Part shown: one piece after another, positions 1-8,892 of the stretch
Layout: each line of letters opens with the position of its first letter
Numbering within the stretch: the stretch's first letter is position 1
NCBI RefSeq assembly: GCF_014648415.1
Contig: NZ_BMRB01000003.1
Coordinates: forward strand, 434,001 to 498,000
Direction: 5' to 3'
Source: Actinokineospora fastidiosa
GTDB lineage: Bacteria > Actinomycetota > Actinomycetes > Mycobacteriales > Pseudonocardiaceae
Length of the DNA stretch: 64,000 bases
The notes under the pieces: model-generated
What the model saw: the letters and a program-made list of their open reading frames with translations, nothing else
Database searches by the model: none
Told to the model about the DNA's origin: nothing
Translations under genes and position numbers: made by a program

Positions 1-678
1 CGGCGGGTTCGCCGGGGCCGTGGTCGCCACGGCGGTGGGCTCGTCGTCCGCAATGTCCTCAGTGGACTTGGCGACGACGTGCTTGTGGCCGATGGCGTAG
101 ATCAGCACGGCCGACCCGACGAAGGTCAGCGAGTTGATGACGAACAGCGGGGTCGCGCCGAACCAGGTGACCAGGAAGCCGGCGAGCGCCGAGGCCAGCA
201 GCATGCCGGTGTTGGTGGCCATCTCGAAGCGGGCGTTGAACTTGCCCAGCCGCTCATCGAGCACGCGTTCCTTCACCAGCGCGTTGCTGGCGGGCATGAA
301 CATCGCCGCCGTGCAGGCCAGCAGGAAGTTCGCCGCGTAGGAGCCGAGACTGGCCTCCCCGCCGAACCACAGCCAGGCGGGCAGCGCGAACGCGGTGAGC
401 GCGCCGACCAGGTCGGCGATCACGCACAGCGTGCGGCGGTCGAGCCGGTCGGCGAGGCGGCCGAAGGTCATCGCGAGCGCGACCTGCGGGATGGACACCG
501 CGATGAACAGCCACCCGACCGACAGGGTGGTCTCCTCGGCCCGGAAGACCAGGATGGCGGCGGCGGTGATCTGGAAGGCGTTGCCCGCGGTGGTGATGAA
601 GCCCGCGGGCACGAGCAGCCGCTCGGCGCGCTTGGAGCGGCGGACGGCCAGGTCGGTAGTCAGCGGTGCGGTGGGCAT
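1..678 (-). CDS. MFS transporter, N-terminal half (3' end outside window)
   Basis: This gene has no stop inside the window. The visible 226 residues start MPTAPLTTDLAVRRSKRAER and form about six hydrophobic segments, as in the first half of a 12-TM major facilitator. A typical MFS A-motif-like loop (GRLADRLDRRT) follows TM2. The start codon overlaps the TGA of the upstream MetRS-like gene (TGATG), so translation is probably coupled. At the end of a biosynthetic operon, the natural role is export of the product or self-resistance; the substrate is inferred from context only. Confidence 0.85.
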   Translation of the reverse strand, partial: MPTAPLTTDLAVRRSKRAERLLVPAGFITTAGNAFQITAAAILVFRAEETTLSVGWLFIAVSIPQVALAMTFGRLADRLDRRTLCVIADLVGALTAFALPAWLWFGGEASLGSYAANFLLACTAAMFMPASNALVKERVLDERLGKFNARFEMATNTGMLLASALAGFLVTWFGATPLFVINSLTFVGSAVLIYAIGHKHVVAKSTEDIADDEPTAVATTAPANPP

Positions 679-2279
679 CAGGAGACCTCGGCCAGGGTCG
701 GGGTCGGCTGGACGCGGGTGTCCAGGCCGGGGACGGGGAACGCGGTGGTGCTCGCGACGGCGTAGGCCGCCGCCGACAGCGACGGGGTGAAGCCCCCGGC
801 CTCGGCGGCGCGGGCGGTCATGTCGATGAGGATCGGCGACGCGCCGCTGATCAGCGCCCGCAGCTGGAGGAACAGGTCGCCCAGTTCGACCGGCTCGCCG
901 TCGAGCGCCCGGGCCGCGTGCGCGCGCAGCCGCTCGACGTGCTGCACGATCAGGTCGGCCGCCCGGTTGAGGCTGAAGCTCGACAGCTCGAAGCACAGGC
1001 CGAAGCGGTCGGCGATGGCCGCGGCGCGGGCCGGGCCCTCCGGGGAGACCGGGAGCGTCTCGCCCGCCGTGGTCAGCTTGCCGAGCGTGGCCGCCAGCTC
1101 GTTCCACGGGCCGACCAGCCGCTCGCCGACGATCTTGTCCAGCGCCGCGCGGCTGAAGTTCGTGCGGGCGTGCTCGGGGGCGGTCAGGTTGAGGTAGAAG
1201 CGGACGAGGTCGCGGGGCACCTCGGCCACCAGGTCGCGCGCCCACACCACGTGGCCCTTGCTGGTGGAGAACTTCTCGTTCTCCAGCTCGTAGAACTCGT
1301 TGCACAGGATGGTGTCGGGCAGGATGTAGCGGCCCTCGTGCGCGATCAGCTCGGCGATGTGCACCGCCGCCCAGATGTAGAGGTTGTCGAAGCCGACGAA
1401 GAAGACCAGCTCGGCGTCGTGTTCCGCGCGCCACGCGTCGTCGCCGGACGGCGGGGTCGTCCCCTGCTCGCGCTGGGCGAAGTTGTGGCAGTACATCGAG
1501 GCGGGCATGCCCTCCAGCCAGGCGTTGAGCGTCTGGCCGGGGGTCTCGGCGAACGGCGCGGGCATGCCCCAGGAGACCGGGTAGGTGATCGGGAAGTCCG
1601 GCAGCGGCCGCGACAGCAGCTCGCGGATGAACTGCACCGCGTGCGGGCGCCACCGGTCGGCCCGCGCCTCGTGGTAGGCCAGCAGCTGCTCTCGGTACTC
1701 CTCCAGCGGGAAGACCAGGATCTCCGCCTCGCGGTAGGTCACCGGGTCGCTGGGGTCCATGATCGAGTACGGCTCGATGAGCGCGTCGAAGTCGACCGGG
1801 TGCCCGCACGCCTCGCAGATGCCGCCCCGGCTGTCGGCCAGGCAGGTCGGGCAGTCGCCGCCGACGAGCCCTTCCACCAGGTACATGCCCTTGGCCTCGC
1901 TGTAGGGGAGGCGGACCGTGCGCAGGCGGAACTTGCCGAGGTCGTAGAGGCGCTGGACGTAGTCGTAGACGTTGCGGCGGTACCCGTCGTCGGTGGGCGC
2001 GAAGCCGTCGACGTGGATGCCCATGGCGTCCCAGGTGGTCTTGATCTGCGCCCAGGACTTGTCGGCAAGCGCTTGCGGGGTGGTCCCGAGCCGCGCGGCG
2101 GTCGTGTAGACGTAGGTCTGGCTGTCGTCGCCGCCGGAGGCGAACAGCACCTCGCGGCCCGCGGCGCGCAGATAGCGGACGTGGGTGTCGGCGGCGACGT
2201 ACGGCCCGGCCACGTGGCCGATGTGCATGTCCCCGTTCGTGGTCGGCGGGCCGCCGATCACCAGGACCGGGCGGCTCAC
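678..2279 (-). CDS. MetRS-like hydrazine-forming enzyme
   Basis: The protein (533 aa) is a class I methionyl-tRNA synthetase homologue. It has HIGH at residues 19-22, a zinc knuckle with C143/C146/C155/C158 and a KMSKS-like loop KFSTSKG at 336-342. It is not the housekeeping enzyme by context: its GTG start overlaps the stop of a cupin gene (GTGA), and an N-hydroxylase lies just upstream. In known pathways (Spb40 of s56-p1), a cupin/MetRS-like protein joins N6-hydroxylysine to an activated amino acid, glycine in that case, making an N-N bond. I infer the same chemistry here; the amino acid activated is unknown. The adjacent cupin supplies the second domain, which is fused in Spb40. Confidence 0.85.
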   Translation of the reverse strand: MSRPVLVIGGPPTTNGDMHIGHVAGPYVAADTHVRYLRAAGREVLFASGGDDSQTYVYTTAARLGTTPQALADKSWAQIKTTWDAMGIHVDGFAPTDDGYRRNVYDYVQRLYDLGKFRLRTVRLPYSEAKGMYLVEGLVGGDCPTCLADSRGGICEACGHPVDFDALIEPYSIMDPSDPVTYREAEILVFPLEEYREQLLAYHEARADRWRPHAVQFIRELLSRPLPDFPITYPVSWGMPAPFAETPGQTLNAWLEGMPASMYCHNFAQREQGTTPPSGDDAWRAEHDAELVFFVGFDNLYIWAAVHIAELIAHEGRYILPDTILCNEFYELENEKFSTSKGHVVWARDLVAEVPRDLVRFYLNLTAPEHARTNFSRAALDKIVGERLVGPWNELAATLGKLTTAGETLPVSPEGPARAAAIADRFGLCFELSSFSLNRAADLIVQHVERLRAHAARALDGEPVELGDLFLQLRALISGASPILIDMTARAAEAGGFTPSLSAAAYAVASTTAFPVPGLDTRVQPTPTLAEVS

Positions 2280-2641
2280 GACGCGGTCCCGTGGCGCTCG
2301 ACGAAGCGCTCGGACATCTCCGCGTCCCACCAGACGCAGTACATCTGGAAGGGCTCGGCGCCGTCGTTGACCACCCGGTGGGCGGTGTTCGGCGGGAAGT
2401 GCACGATGTCGCCCGCGCGGAACGGGCGGCGCTCGCCCTCGGAGTCCAGCTCGGCCTCGCCGGAGAGCGCGATGAAGATCTCGTACTCGTGGTGGGCGTG
2501 CATGCCGGTCGCGTCGCCGGGGTGCACCACGCACCACGCGCCCTCGAACGGCGCGTTGAGCGCGGGCCACGGCACCAGCCGCTGGGCGTCCGCGCCGTTC
2601 TCCCGGTTCATCTGCTCGCGCAGCAGGGGTCGGATTTCCAT
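2276..2641 (-). CDS. Small cupin, partner of MetRS-like enzyme
   Basis: This is a single-domain cupin of 121 aa. The first cupin motif contains H48, H50 and E54 followed by G61, and the second motif supplies H88, so a metal site (3-His-1-Glu) is intact. The gene ends in a GTGA overlap with the MetRS-like gene, so the two are probably made in fixed ratio. In hydrazine synthases such as Spb40 a cupin is fused to the MetRS-like part and rearranges the ester intermediate into the N-N product. Here the two parts are separate proteins in the same order. Function is inferred from that family. Confidence 0.85.
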   Translation of the reverse strand: MEIRPLLREQMNRENGADAQRLVPWPALNAPFEGAWCVVHPGDATGMHAHHEYEIFIALSGEAELDSEGERRPFRAGDIVHFPPNTAHRVVNDGAEPFQMYCVWWDAEMSERFVERHGTAS

Positions 2642-2665
2642 GATCTGGCCTTTCTTCTCGTGCCG

Positions 2666-3946
2666 TCAGCCCGCGGCCGCGACCGGGAGCGGGGCGCGCA
2701 GCGCGCCGCGGTGGGTGAGGATGTCCTGGACGATGTCGTTGGCCCGCGGGGCGAGCACGCTCAGCAGCGAGTCGGCGATGCCGTGGGTGGCCTCGTTGAC
2801 GCCCTGCAGGTAGCAGGCCGCGCTGCTCGGCCGGTCGATCACCAGCCGGTAGTCGCGGGTGACGCGGATGTCGTCGAGCCCGATGGCGTCGGCGACGTGG
2901 CGCACCATCCTGGGCATCTCCGGGGAGAAGCCGGTGCCCAGCAGCACCAGGTCGGTGCGCACCTCCTGGACCGCCCCGGTGCGCCAGTCGGTCAGCTCGA
3001 CGACCACCTCGTCGCCCTCCTCGCGGGCGGCGGTGATGTCGTGCATCGGCACGACCCGCAGCCGAGAGCGCCCGGAGAGCCGGTCGAGGTAGAGCTGCCG
3101 GTACAGCGACTCCATCATCCCGGGCGCCAGGCCCGCGTAGTTGGTGTGGCGCATCTCGGCGAGCATCTGCCTGCGCGCCTCCGGGCGGGAGGCGTAGAAG
3201 GTGTCGATGAACGAGCCGAAGAACAGCTCGTTGTTGAACTTGCTGGTCTCGTAGCAGTTGAGCCCGATGCTGCGCATCACCATAGTGGGGCGGCACTCCG
3301 GCAGGTCCTGCTGCACCGCCGAGAACAGCTCGGCCGCGCTCTGGCCCGCGCCGACCACGAGGACGCGGTACGGCAGGTCCTTGCGCAGCGTGGCCACCCT
3401 CGGCAGGTACTCGGTGCTGTGGATGACGCGCTCGCGGGCGATGGCGGCGAACTGGTCGGGGATGCGCGCGTCGCGGCCCGCGCCGATGACCAGGTACCGG
3501 CTGCGGACCGTGCGGCCGTCGGTGAGGTGGGCCTCCCAGCCGGTGATCTCCTCGCGGGTCCAGACCGGGGCGATCCGCGCGCACTCCGACTTCGTCCGGA
3601 TGTCCACCATGGACAGCGACTCGGCCGTCCACTTCAGGTAGCCCGCGAGCTCGACGCGGTAGGGCACGAAGCTGCCCATGTTGATGAACTCGTCGAGCCT
3701 GCCGGTGGCGTGCAGGTAGTTCAGGAAGGAGAACCGGCTGCGCGGGTTGCGCAGGGTCACCAGGTCCTTGAGGAACGAGACCTGCGACAGCGCCTCGGGC
3801 AGCAGCATCCCGCGTTGCCAGGAGACCTCCTCGTCGCGCTCGATGATGAGGGTGTCCTGGGCGATGTCGGGGGCCATCTCCTCCAGGGCCACCGCGAGGG
3901 CGAGGTTCGACGGGCCCGCGCCGACTGCCAGCAACTCAACGTCCAT
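2666..3946 (-). CDS. Lysine/ornithine N-monooxygenase
   Basis: This 426-aa flavoprotein belongs to the IucD/PvdA/KtzI family of N-hydroxylating monooxygenases. Visible motifs are the FAD site GAGPSN near residues 9-14, the NADPH site GAGQSAAE and the late family motif LLGTGFSPEM. It would use FAD, NADPH and O2 to hydroxylate the side-chain amine of lysine or ornithine. I chose the ATG at 3946 because GGAG lies 5 nt upstream; an alternative ATG at 3961 overlaps the previous stop (ATGA). Beside a cupin/MetRS-like pair, N6-hydroxylysine is the expected product, to be consumed in N-N bond formation (Spb38-like role). Confidence 0.88.
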   Translation of the reverse strand: MDVELLAVGAGPSNLALAVALEEMAPDIAQDTLIIERDEEVSWQRGMLLPEALSQVSFLKDLVTLRNPRSRFSFLNYLHATGRLDEFINMGSFVPYRVELAGYLKWTAESLSMVDIRTKSECARIAPVWTREEITGWEAHLTDGRTVRSRYLVIGAGRDARIPDQFAAIARERVIHSTEYLPRVATLRKDLPYRVLVVGAGQSAAELFSAVQQDLPECRPTMVMRSIGLNCYETSKFNNELFFGSFIDTFYASRPEARRQMLAEMRHTNYAGLAPGMMESLYRQLYLDRLSGRSRLRVVPMHDITAAREEGDEVVVELTDWRTGAVQEVRTDLVLLGTGFSPEMPRMVRHVADAIGLDDIRVTRDYRLVIDRPSSAACYLQGVNEATHGIADSLLSVLAPRANDIVQDILTHRGALRAPLPVAAAG

Positions 3947-3957
3947 GTTCGCTCCGT

Positions 3958-5172
3958 TCATGCCGTGCTCAGGTGGACTTCGGACAGCGCCTTGTCCAGC
4001 AGTGCCGCGCACTCGTCGGGGTCGGCCGCCGCGCAGACGACGTAGGCGTGGCGGGAGATGAACGCCGCGGGCGGCAGCCGCATCTCCGTGCCGGGCTCGA
4101 CCAGCGCGGCCGCGGCGACGACCCCGTCGTCGGGCACGTGGACGGCCGCGACGACGCAGTCCGCAACGGGGTAGGCGAAGCGCACGCCCACGCTGCGGGG
4201 CTCGCGCGTCTCGGGGACCACCGGGGCGCGGCCCATGGCCACGTCCACCGCGACCGCGCCGGGCTCGACGCCGGTGGCGTGGCGGGCCAGCAGCGGGATC
4301 AGGTCGCCGCCGAGCCGTCCGTTGATCTCGACGATGACCGGCCCGCGCGGGGTCAGCTTCAGCTCGGTGTGGGTGACCCCGTGGTCGAACTCGATCGCCT
4401 TGTGCGCCGCGGCCAGCGTGGCCCGCAGGCCGGGGTCGTCCAGCAGGTCGTCGTCGGCGCTGACGACGTGGCCCAGCTCCTCGAAGTAGGGGTGCATGCC
4501 GATCGTCTTGCGGGCGACGAACAGCGGGGTGTACGCGCCCGCGACGACCGCGCCGTCCACGCTGATCTCCGGCCCGGTGAGGTACTCCTCGACCAGCGCG
4601 CCGCCCTGGTAGGCCTTGGCGCCGATCAGGCTGGACTCCTCGGCGGCGTGGAACGCCCTGGCGACGGCGTCGGCGTCCTCGGCGAGGACGACGCCGATGC
4701 TGGCGCCCAGGCCGCGCGGCTTGACGATCACCGGGTAGCCGATCGCGTCCGCTGCCGCGACCGCGTGCGCCTCGTCCCGGACGAACGCGAACCTCGGCTG
4801 GTCGACGCCCGCGGCGGTGAGGACCTCGCGGCTGTGGAACTTGTCCCGGCAGCCCTCGATCGCGCCGGTCCCCGCGCCGGGCAGGCCGAGGTCGGCGGCG
4901 ACGTGCGCGGTGGTCACGATCAGCGCCTCGTCCCAGGACAGCACCCCGACGACCGGGACAGCGGCGGCCAGCTCCCGCGCGGCGGCCAGCACGGCGTCGC
5001 GGTCCATCAGGTCGACGACGGTGGCGCCCGCGAGGTAGCCGGACTGCCAGGTCGGCTCGTCGGCGGTGAACATCCACAGTGGATGCCTTTTCGCCGCGGA
5101 CGCGAGCAGGTACTCGCGGTAGGGGCGCATCCCGCAGCCGATCACGAGGACGACGCCGTCTGGTTCGCTCAT
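3958..5172 (-). CDS. ATP-grasp carboxylate-amine ligase 1
   Basis: The 404-aa protein has an ATP-grasp fold: a preATP-grasp region, the ATP lysine loop VKPRGLGASIG near 150-160 and a late Mg-binding stretch VEINGRLGGDLIP. Relatives activate a carboxylate as acyl phosphate and join it to an amine, as in dipeptide (carnosine-type) ligases. It overlaps or abuts the N-hydroxylase gene downstream and is preceded by a 36-bp element shared with another unit of the cluster. It probably builds a peptide bond in the cluster's product; the substrates are not visible. GGGGAGA lies before the ATG. Confidence 0.85.
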   Translation of the reverse strand: MSEPDGVVLVIGCGMRPYREYLLASAAKRHPLWMFTADEPTWQSGYLAGATVVDLMDRDAVLAAARELAAAVPVVGVLSWDEALIVTTAHVAADLGLPGAGTGAIEGCRDKFHSREVLTAAGVDQPRFAFVRDEAHAVAAADAIGYPVIVKPRGLGASIGVVLAEDADAVARAFHAAEESSLIGAKAYQGGALVEEYLTGPEISVDGAVVAGAYTPLFVARKTIGMHPYFEELGHVVSADDDLLDDPGLRATLAAAHKAIEFDHGVTHTELKLTPRGPVIVEINGRLGGDLIPLLARHATGVEPGAVAVDVAMGRAPVVPETREPRSVGVRFAYPVADCVVAAVHVPDDGVVAAAALVEPGTEMRLPPAAFISRHAYVVCAAADPDECAALLDKALSEVHLSTA

Positions 5173-5214
5173 CTTCTCCCCATCTCGTCGCGGCCAATGA
5201 CAACGGCAGGCGCG

Positions 5215-5250
5215 GTTGACCGGAAGGCCCGCGCGGCCAGAACAATCAAC
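5215..5250 (-). promoter_or_regulatory. Shared 36-bp element, copy 1
   Basis: Read on the minus strand it is GTTGATTGTTC, 8 variable bases, CGG, 1 base, CCTTCCGGTCAA and a final variable base. Copy 2 lies at 12238-12273; 26 of 36 positions match, all in three blocks. It sits about 43 bp before the ATP-grasp start at 5172, and its first bases include the stop codon of the SMP-30 gene. The position suggests an operator or promoter of the cluster. Confidence 0.6.
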
Positions 5251-6112
5251 AGGCGTCCAGGCGCGCGGCCGGGACGGCGGCGCCGCGGACCCGGCGCGGC
5301 AGTCGGAACACAGCGCCGTCGGCGGCGGACGGCCGGTCCAGCCACATGCTGGCGCTCGTGACGTACACAGTGGACTCGGTGAAGCAGACGCTCGTCGGTC
5401 GGGTGGCGGGCACGGGGATCGCCTCGATGAGCGAGCCGTCGGGGCGGTAGCGGTGGACCGCTCCCCCGCCCCAGACGGCGCTCCAGACCGTGCCGTCGGC
5501 CTCCACGGCCATCCCGTCCGGCCAGTGCTCCTCGATCTCGGCGAACAGCCGCGGTACGCCGACCGTGCCGGTCGCGACGTCGTAGGGGTAGGCGTCGATG
5601 CGGTTGCGCGAGCTGTCGGCGAGGTACATGACCGTCCCGTCCGGTGAGAACACCGGACCGTTCGGGATGGCCAGGCCGTCGACGATCGTGCGGACCGTGC
5701 CGTCGGGGTCGACGGCGTGCAGTCGTCCCGCGCCCGGCTGCTCGTCGGCGGCGTAGGCCATGCTGCCCGCGATGAACCGGCCCGCCGGGTCGACGGTGGC
5801 GTCGTTCATGCGCTGCCGCACGCCTTCCTCTGCGGGCCGGGCCAGCCAGGTCAGCGGGTCCGGCGCGGCCGGGTCCAGCACGGCGATCCCGGTGCCCGCG
5901 GCGGCCACCCAGCGGCCGGGGCGGCCAGCCAGCGGGGCGACGGCGCCCAGGGGGACGCCCAGCTCGACCAGGGTGACGTCCGCGCCGCCGCGGCGGACGA
6001 GCAGCCGCCCGGTGAGGATGTCCACCCAGTGCAGCTCGCCGTCCACCCAGCGGGCGCCCTCGCCCAGTTCGTAGCGGCCGGTGGAGACGGGTTCAGTGCA
6101 CTCTGCGTTCAC
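5246..6112 (-). CDS. SMP-30/gluconolactonase-like protein
   Basis: This 288-aa protein is a six-bladed beta-propeller of the SMP-30/regucalcin/gluconolactonase family. The metal-site segments are visible: an early Glu in GEGARW, the asparagines of MNDAT and AIPNGP, and a late Asp in WPDGMAVEADG. The family hydrolyses lactones and some esters in the cytosol. The GTG start lies inside the end of the oxygenase gene (20-bp overlap), so the two are co-translated. In this cluster it might open a lactone or protect an intermediate; that is speculation. Confidence 0.85.
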   Translation of the reverse strand: MNAECTEPVSTGRYELGEGARWVDGELHWVDILTGRLLVRRGGADVTLVELGVPLGAVAPLAGRPGRWVAAAGTGIAVLDPAAPDPLTWLARPAEEGVRQRMNDATVDPAGRFIAGSMAYAADEQPGAGRLHAVDPDGTVRTIVDGLAIPNGPVFSPDGTVMYLADSSRNRIDAYPYDVATGTVGVPRLFAEIEEHWPDGMAVEADGTVWSAVWGGGAVHRYRPDGSLIEAIPVPATRPTSVCFTESTVYVTSASMWLDRPSAADGAVFRLPRRVRGAAVPAARLDAC

Positions 6113-7100
6113 CCGACACGCCCCGGTAGCGGATCGCCCAGAGGCTGCGGCGCAGGTAGGTGCGCTGCAGCCAGCGGTCCCGGCCGTCGTGGCGGGCCAG
6201 GAACTGCGACCGCGCGTGCAGGCCCTTGCGGTTGTTGATCAGCAGCGCGGTGCCGGGCTCCAGGTAGACCTGGTGGGCGACCTCCCGGCAGACCCGCTGC
6301 AACACGTGCAGCGCCGCCTCGGCCTCGTCGGTCAGCCCGCGCACGCCGTTGGCGGAGACGGAGATCTCCGGCGACTCGGCTGGCCCGGAGATCACCGCGA
6401 CCGGGTCGGACAGCACCTCGGCGCCGCCCGCGAACTCGCGCACGTAGCTGCCGGGCGCGTTGAGCCGGAACAGCGGCGCGCGCAGCGTGTCGAGGACGTC
6501 CGGGTCGAGCGCGCGGGAGATGTCGCGGGCGTCGGCGTAGTAGGTGACGGCCTCCTTGCCGGGGTCCTGGCGCAGGCAGTGCAGCACCAGGAAGTCCGGG
6601 TTGGACACGTCGTAGCGGCCGACCTCGTCGTGGACGATGTCGTTGTGGAAGTTGAGGAACACCCCGGAGCTCTGGTTGGTCTGGGTGGCCGCGCCCGCGG
6701 AGACCGGGACGACGTCGTGGACCAGCCTGCCCGCCTTCTCCGTGGTGAAGCCGACCGGCTCGCCGAGCAGCTGGCTCAGGCCGAGCAGGACGCCCTCGGC
6801 GACGAACGTGCGCTTGTCCGGGCTCGGGTTGCCGTCGACGGGGGTGGCGGGAAGCTCCGGGTCGACCGGCAGGTTGCGCACCAGCGCGACACCGGGCGTG
6901 TCGACGTGCCTGCCGAAGTCGAGCACGGCCTGCAACGCGCCCAGCGGCAGGCGGGCGAAGACGGCGTGCAGGCGGGCCAAGGCGCGGTCGATGTCCAGGA
7001 CGGGATCGGCCAGCGGCAGCAGTTCCGCGCCGATGGCGTCGCGGGCGGAGTCGGGCAGGGTGATCTCGGCGAAGGTCGCCGGGGCGAGGGTCGTCGTCAT
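6093..7100 (-). CDS. Fe(II)/2-oxoglutarate oxygenase, clavaminate synthase-like
   Basis: A 335-aa member of the clavaminate synthase/VioC-AsnO group, which hydroxylates free amino acids, most often arginine, at C-beta. The iron ligands are visible as H152-x-D154 (in FHNDIVHDE) and the distal H295 (GLHARS). The downstream signature RHDGRDRWLQRTY carries the arginine that holds 2-oxoglutarate. Together with the DDAH-like hydrolase in the same cluster this suggests an arginine-derived building block, but lysine or another substrate is possible. The stop overlaps the SMP-30 start by 20 bp. Confidence 0.85.
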   Translation of the reverse strand: MTTTLAPATFAEITLPDSARDAIGAELLPLADPVLDIDRALARLHAVFARLPLGALQAVLDFGRHVDTPGVALVRNLPVDPELPATPVDGNPSPDKRTFVAEGVLLGLSQLLGEPVGFTTEKAGRLVHDVVPVSAGAATQTNQSSGVFLNFHNDIVHDEVGRYDVSNPDFLVLHCLRQDPGKEAVTYYADARDISRALDPDVLDTLRAPLFRLNAPGSYVREFAGGAEVLSDPVAVISGPAESPEISVSANGVRGLTDEAEAALHVLQRVCREVAHQVYLEPGTALLINNRKGLHARSQFLARHDGRDRWLQRTYLRRSLWAIRYRGVSGERRVH

Positions 7101-7109
7101 GTCTTTCCT

Positions 7110-8366
7110 CTACAGTCGTGCGGGGATACGGTCGATCGCGGTGAGGGCGGGCGCGGTGGCGATCGTGGAGACCAGCGTCATGACCACCAGGATCGCGAAC
7201 ACGGTCGGGCTGATCACGCCCATGCGCAGCCCGATGGTGAGCACGACGAGCTCGGTCAGGCCGCGGCAGTTCATCAGCGCGCCCAGGGAGAGCGACTCCC
7301 GCCAGCCGAGGCCGGTGAGCCGGGCGGTGGCGGTCGTCCCGCCCCACTTGGCCAGCACGGAGATCGCGGTGACGGCGGCGCACACCGCCCAGAGGGCGGC
7401 CGAGTCGAGCAGGCCGAAGGTCGTCTGCAGTCCGGTGTGGACGAAGAACAGCGGGAGCAGCAGCGTCACGGTGATGCTCTCCATCCGCGCGCCCGCCCGC
7501 TCGATGACCGGCGTGCGCGGGACGACCACGCCGAACAGGAACGCGCCGAAGATGGGGTGCACGCCGATGCGGTCGGTGGCCAGCGCGCAGAGCATCAGCC
7601 CGCCGAGCAGGATCGGCAGCACGGCGGCGTCGGACACCGCGGCGATCACCCGGGCGAGCACCGGCCGCAGCGCGAACAGCGCCCCGACGAACGCCGCGGT
7701 GAGCCCGACGGTCACCAGCACCCCGCCGATGGACCCACCGACCCCGACCGCGACGGCCAGCGCGAGCAGACACCACACGACGACGTCGCCGACGGCCGCA
7801 CAGGTCAACGCGAGCGCCCCGAGCGGCGTGTCGGAGATACCGCGGTCGGTGAGGACCCTGGCCAGCACGGGGAACGCGGTCGCGCTCATGGCGACCCCGA
7901 GGAACAGCGCGAACCCGGCAAAGCTCACGTCGCCGCCGAAGCGCGGGTACAGCCAGAACGCGAGCAGGACCCCGGTCAGGATCGGCACGACGAGGTTGAC
8001 CTGCACCACCATCGTCGCCGTGAGCCCCCGCCCCCGCAACGCCGTCGGATTGATCTCGGCGCCGACCAGGAACATGAAGAACACCAGCCCGAGCTGGGCG
8101 ATCGTGTTGATGGTCCCGACCACGTGCTCGGGGAACAACCACCCGAACCCGGTAGGCCACACCGCCCCCAGCAACGACGGACCGAGCAACACCCCAGCCA
8201 CGATCTCCCCGATCACCGCAGGCTGCCCGATGCGGCGGAACAACGCACCCACGAGGTAACAGGCGGCCAGGATGACCGGGAGGGCGAGCAACAACCGGGG
8301 ATACGGATCCAGCGCCGCCTGCGCAGACGAGGGCGAAAGACCCGCCACGGCCACCACAGCACTCAC
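7110..8366 (-). CDS. CPA2-type cation/proton antiporter
   Basis: This 418-aa integral membrane protein has about 12 predicted segments and features of Na+/H+ or K+/H+ exchangers of the CPA2 (KefB/NapA) type, such as GEIVAGVLLGPSLLG near the N-terminus and MSATAFPVLARVL in the middle. It starts at a GTG and ends 9 bp before the oxygenase start. An antiporter inside a biosynthetic cluster may export a charged product, help resistance or only keep pH; it resembles antiporters in other actinobacterial antibiotic clusters. No specific substrate can be read. Confidence 0.85.
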   Translation of the reverse strand: MSAVVAVAGLSPSSAQAALDPYPRLLLALPVILAACYLVGALFRRIGQPAVIGEIVAGVLLGPSLLGAVWPTGFGWLFPEHVVGTINTIAQLGLVFFMFLVGAEINPTALRGRGLTATMVVQVNLVVPILTGVLLAFWLYPRFGGDVSFAGFALFLGVAMSATAFPVLARVLTDRGISDTPLGALALTCAAVGDVVVWCLLALAVAVGVGGSIGGVLVTVGLTAAFVGALFALRPVLARVIAAVSDAAVLPILLGGLMLCALATDRIGVHPIFGAFLFGVVVPRTPVIERAGARMESITVTLLLPLFFVHTGLQTTFGLLDSAALWAVCAAVTAISVLAKWGGTTATARLTGLGWRESLSLGALMNCRGLTELVVLTIGLRMGVISPTVFAILVVMTLVSTIATAPALTAIDRIPARL

Positions 8367-8379
8367 GACCGGGCCGCCT

Positions 8380-8890
8380 TCCCCAACTCAGCCACAACGG
8401 CACCAGCACTGGCCACACCAACGCCGACCCCAGCCCCACAGCCACCGGCAGCGACTCCACCCCCCGATGCACCGGAAGCGATGCGAGCCCCCGGCGCACC
8501 GACAACGGCCCCAGCCCCCGACGCACCGAAGCCACCCCTGGACGCACCGACAGCGGCGCCAACCCCTGACACGCCGGCAGCGACTCCGGCCGCCGGCTCA
8601 GCTACAGCGACGGCAATCCCCGACCCACCGAGGCCAGTCCCGGCCTCCGACCCACCGACAGCGGTTCCAGCCCGACGCACACTGTCGCCAGCCTTCACCC
8701 CGGGCACGCCGACAGCGGCCCGAGCCCCCGGCCCACCGGCAGGCACTCCGGCCGCCAGCTCACCTACAGCGACCCCCGCCCCCAACCCACCGACACCGGC
8801 CACCGCAGCACTGGGACCGGACCCAAGCCGCATCGCACGAACAGCGGTCCCAGCCCCCGACGAACCGGCGGCTTCAGGGCGGTGGGCTGT
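8380..8890. repeat. Degenerate 27-bp tandem repeats, gene-free stretch 8367-8959
   Basis: The stretch between the antiporter start and the DDAH stop consists mainly of about 15-18 imperfect units of about 27 bp with the plus-strand pattern gCACCGACAGCGGCnCCAGC. One minus-strand frame (8363-8953) stays open and would encode a Gly/Ala-rich 196-aa protein ending in a GTGA overlap with the antiporter. There is no clear RBS and a hairpin precedes the repeats, so I do not call it a gene. Similar units occur at 31690-32040. Confidence 0.7.
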
Positions 8891-8892
8891 GG

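Noticed and set aside
678-2279. Housekeeping methionyl-tRNA synthetase
   Set aside because: Overlaps a cupin and lies with an N-hydroxylase in a metabolite operon; motif KFSTSKG and context fit the hydrazine-forming paralogues.
8380-8890. CRISPR array
   Set aside because: The units are adjacent and degenerate with no unique spacers, and there are no cas genes.
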